Shown here: in pieces, positions 42,661-43,302 of the stretch | How positions within the stretch are numbered: the first letter of the stretch is position 1 | Layout of the letters: the number at the start of each line of letters is the position of its first letter | Assembly (NCBI GenBank): GCA_038562555.1 | Contig: JBCFBK010000051.1 | Location: forward strand, 1-43,302 | Source of the DNA: JBCFBK01 sp038562555 | GTDB lineage: Bacteria; Bacteroidota; Bacteroidia; Bacteroidales; Prolixibacteraceae | Direction of reading: 5' to 3' | Length of the DNA: 43,302 bases | Made by a program: the position numbers and the translations under genes | The notes under the pieces: model-generated | The model's input: only the letters and a program-made list of their open reading frames with translations | Told to the model about the DNA's origin: nothing | The model's database searches: none

Positions 42661-43302
42661 ATGACAAAGTTTAAACAGAATCATGCTGCGTCGAAACTTA
42701 CCCTCTCTGAGCAAAACAGGCTTGATTATGAAGTACTGATGGAGTTATACCGCACCCGCTTATCGCAGGTATGTGCTCACGGGCCTGAACAGGCCATCAT
42801 CAAACATCGTCAGCGCGGGAAAATGCTTGCCCGGGAACGGATTGACCAGCTTGTTGATCCACACACCGCTTTTCTGGAGTTATCTTCGTTTGCCGCCTGG
42901 GAACAGTACGGCAACGCGTTCCCCTCGGCCGGCCTCATTACCGGAATAGGTGTCATCCAGGGCCGTGAATGCATGATCATTGCCAATGATGCCACCGTGA
43001 AAGGTGGAACCTATATACATGAAACGATCAAAAAACATGTCAGGGCGCAGGAAATAGCTTTCAAAAACAAATTAGCCTGTATTTATCTGGTCGATTCGGG
43101 AGGGATTTTCCTGCCCGAACAGGCCCGTGTTTTTCCCGACCGTTACGATTTTGGCCGGGTTTTTTATAATCAGGCGCGATTGTCGGCTGCGGGAATTCCC
43201 CAGATCGCTGTGGTGATGGGATCCTGCACAGCCGGGGGAGCTTATGTGCCGGCTATGAGCGATGAAACAGTCATTGTACGCAATCAGGGAACCATCTTTA
43301 TT
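42661..43302 (+). CDS. Acyl-CoA carboxylase carboxyltransferase (beta) subunit, methylcrotonyl-CoA carboxylase-like, 3' end outside window
   Basis: The first 214 residues of a biotin-dependent carboxyltransferase run off the window edge. Visible signatures are RGKMLARERID, the ATVKGGTY segment, IYLVDSGGIFLPEQ, VFPDRYDFGRVFYNQA, and MGSCTAGGAYVPAMSDE with the oxyanion-hole Gly residues. The FPDRYDFGR and CTAGGAYVPAMSDE stretches are closer to methylcrotonyl-CoA carboxylase than to propionyl-CoA carboxylase, suggesting leucine catabolism. A paired biotin/alpha subunit would lie nearby, outside this window. The ATG follows a 107-nt gap after mtaB. Confidence 0.92.
   Translation, partial: MTKFKQNHAASKLTLSEQNRLDYEVLMELYRTRLSQVCAHGPEQAIIKHRQRGKMLARERIDQLVDPHTAFLELSSFAAWEQYGNAFPSAGLITGIGVIQGRECMIIANDATVKGGTYIHETIKKHVRAQEIAFKNKLACIYLVDSGGIFLPEQARVFPDRYDFGRVFYNQARLSAAGIPQIAVVMGSCTAGGAYVPAMSDETVIVRNQGTIFI

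Overview
The window is a single scaffold segment (one 10-N gap at 3803-3812) from a member of the Bacteroidota, most likely an anaerobic or environmental Bacteroidales-type organism. Evidence: many genes have a TAnnTTTG element just upstream, the -7 box of the Bacteroidota sigma factor, and several also have a TTG box 18-20 nt further up. SecD and SecF are fused, and TIGR02757, DUF4369/TlpA-like lipoprotein and GlmM-type genes match that phylum. No rRNA, CRISPR array, prophage or IS transposase was seen. This is mostly chromosomal housekeeping DNA.

Layout. 1-2.6 kb: ahcY and ribF on the minus strand. 2.8-6.7 kb: a DUF4369/TlpA-like lipoprotein interrupted by the gap, lpxH, a ketoacyl-ACP synthase III-like gene, then ung on the minus strand. 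7.0-9.1 kb: rmuC and an orphan ABC ATPase. 9.1-14.6 kb: a minus-strand block of tatC, lptB, tRNA-Leu(UAG), tig, clpP and clpX, covering envelope biogenesis, nascent-chain folding and proteolysis. 14.8-19.6 kb: recQ, a PLP aminotransferase (minus) and alanine dehydrogenase. 19.9-24.1 kb: valS and glmM. 24.3-29.9 kb: a four-gene efflux/export cluster (adaptor, MacB-type permease, TolC, second adaptor) without its own ATPase. 30.0-35.1 kb: mdh, a small aspartic protease, a short membrane protein gene with a possible frameshift, and secDF. 35.3-37.9 kb: tatA, lolD-like and TIGR02757 packed as an operon, then a NIPSNAP protein with a twin-arginine signal. 38-43.3 kb: a 65-aa membrane protein (minus), a tRNA1(Val)-type methyltransferase, an FNR-like flavoprotein, two overlapping methylthiotransferase genes (MiaB-like and MtaB), and the start of an acyl-CoA carboxylase beta subunit running off the edge.

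The genes fit together mainly as cell-envelope and protein-export functions (LpxH, LptB, SecDF, TatA/TatC, LolD, TolC/adaptor/permease), protein quality control (Tig-ClpP-ClpX), translation and tRNA modification (ValS, MiaB-like, MtaB, TrmN6-like), and DNA repair (Ung, RmuC, RecQ).

The most unusual signal is not a gene. It is a family of dispersed intergenic repeats of about 70-150 bp (1502-1652, 19681-19817, 6921-7010, 8336-8403 and fragments) built from short recurring words with a conserved central dyad. They sit in gaps beside genes, and in one case the repeat end supplies the -33 box of a promoter. Two other gaps (22504-22630, 27047-27129) are made of different word-like repeats. I found no clear new enzymatic or defence system. 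The next most interesting items are the efflux cluster without an ATPase, the TlpA-like protein without its CxxC, and the atypical MiaB-like gene.
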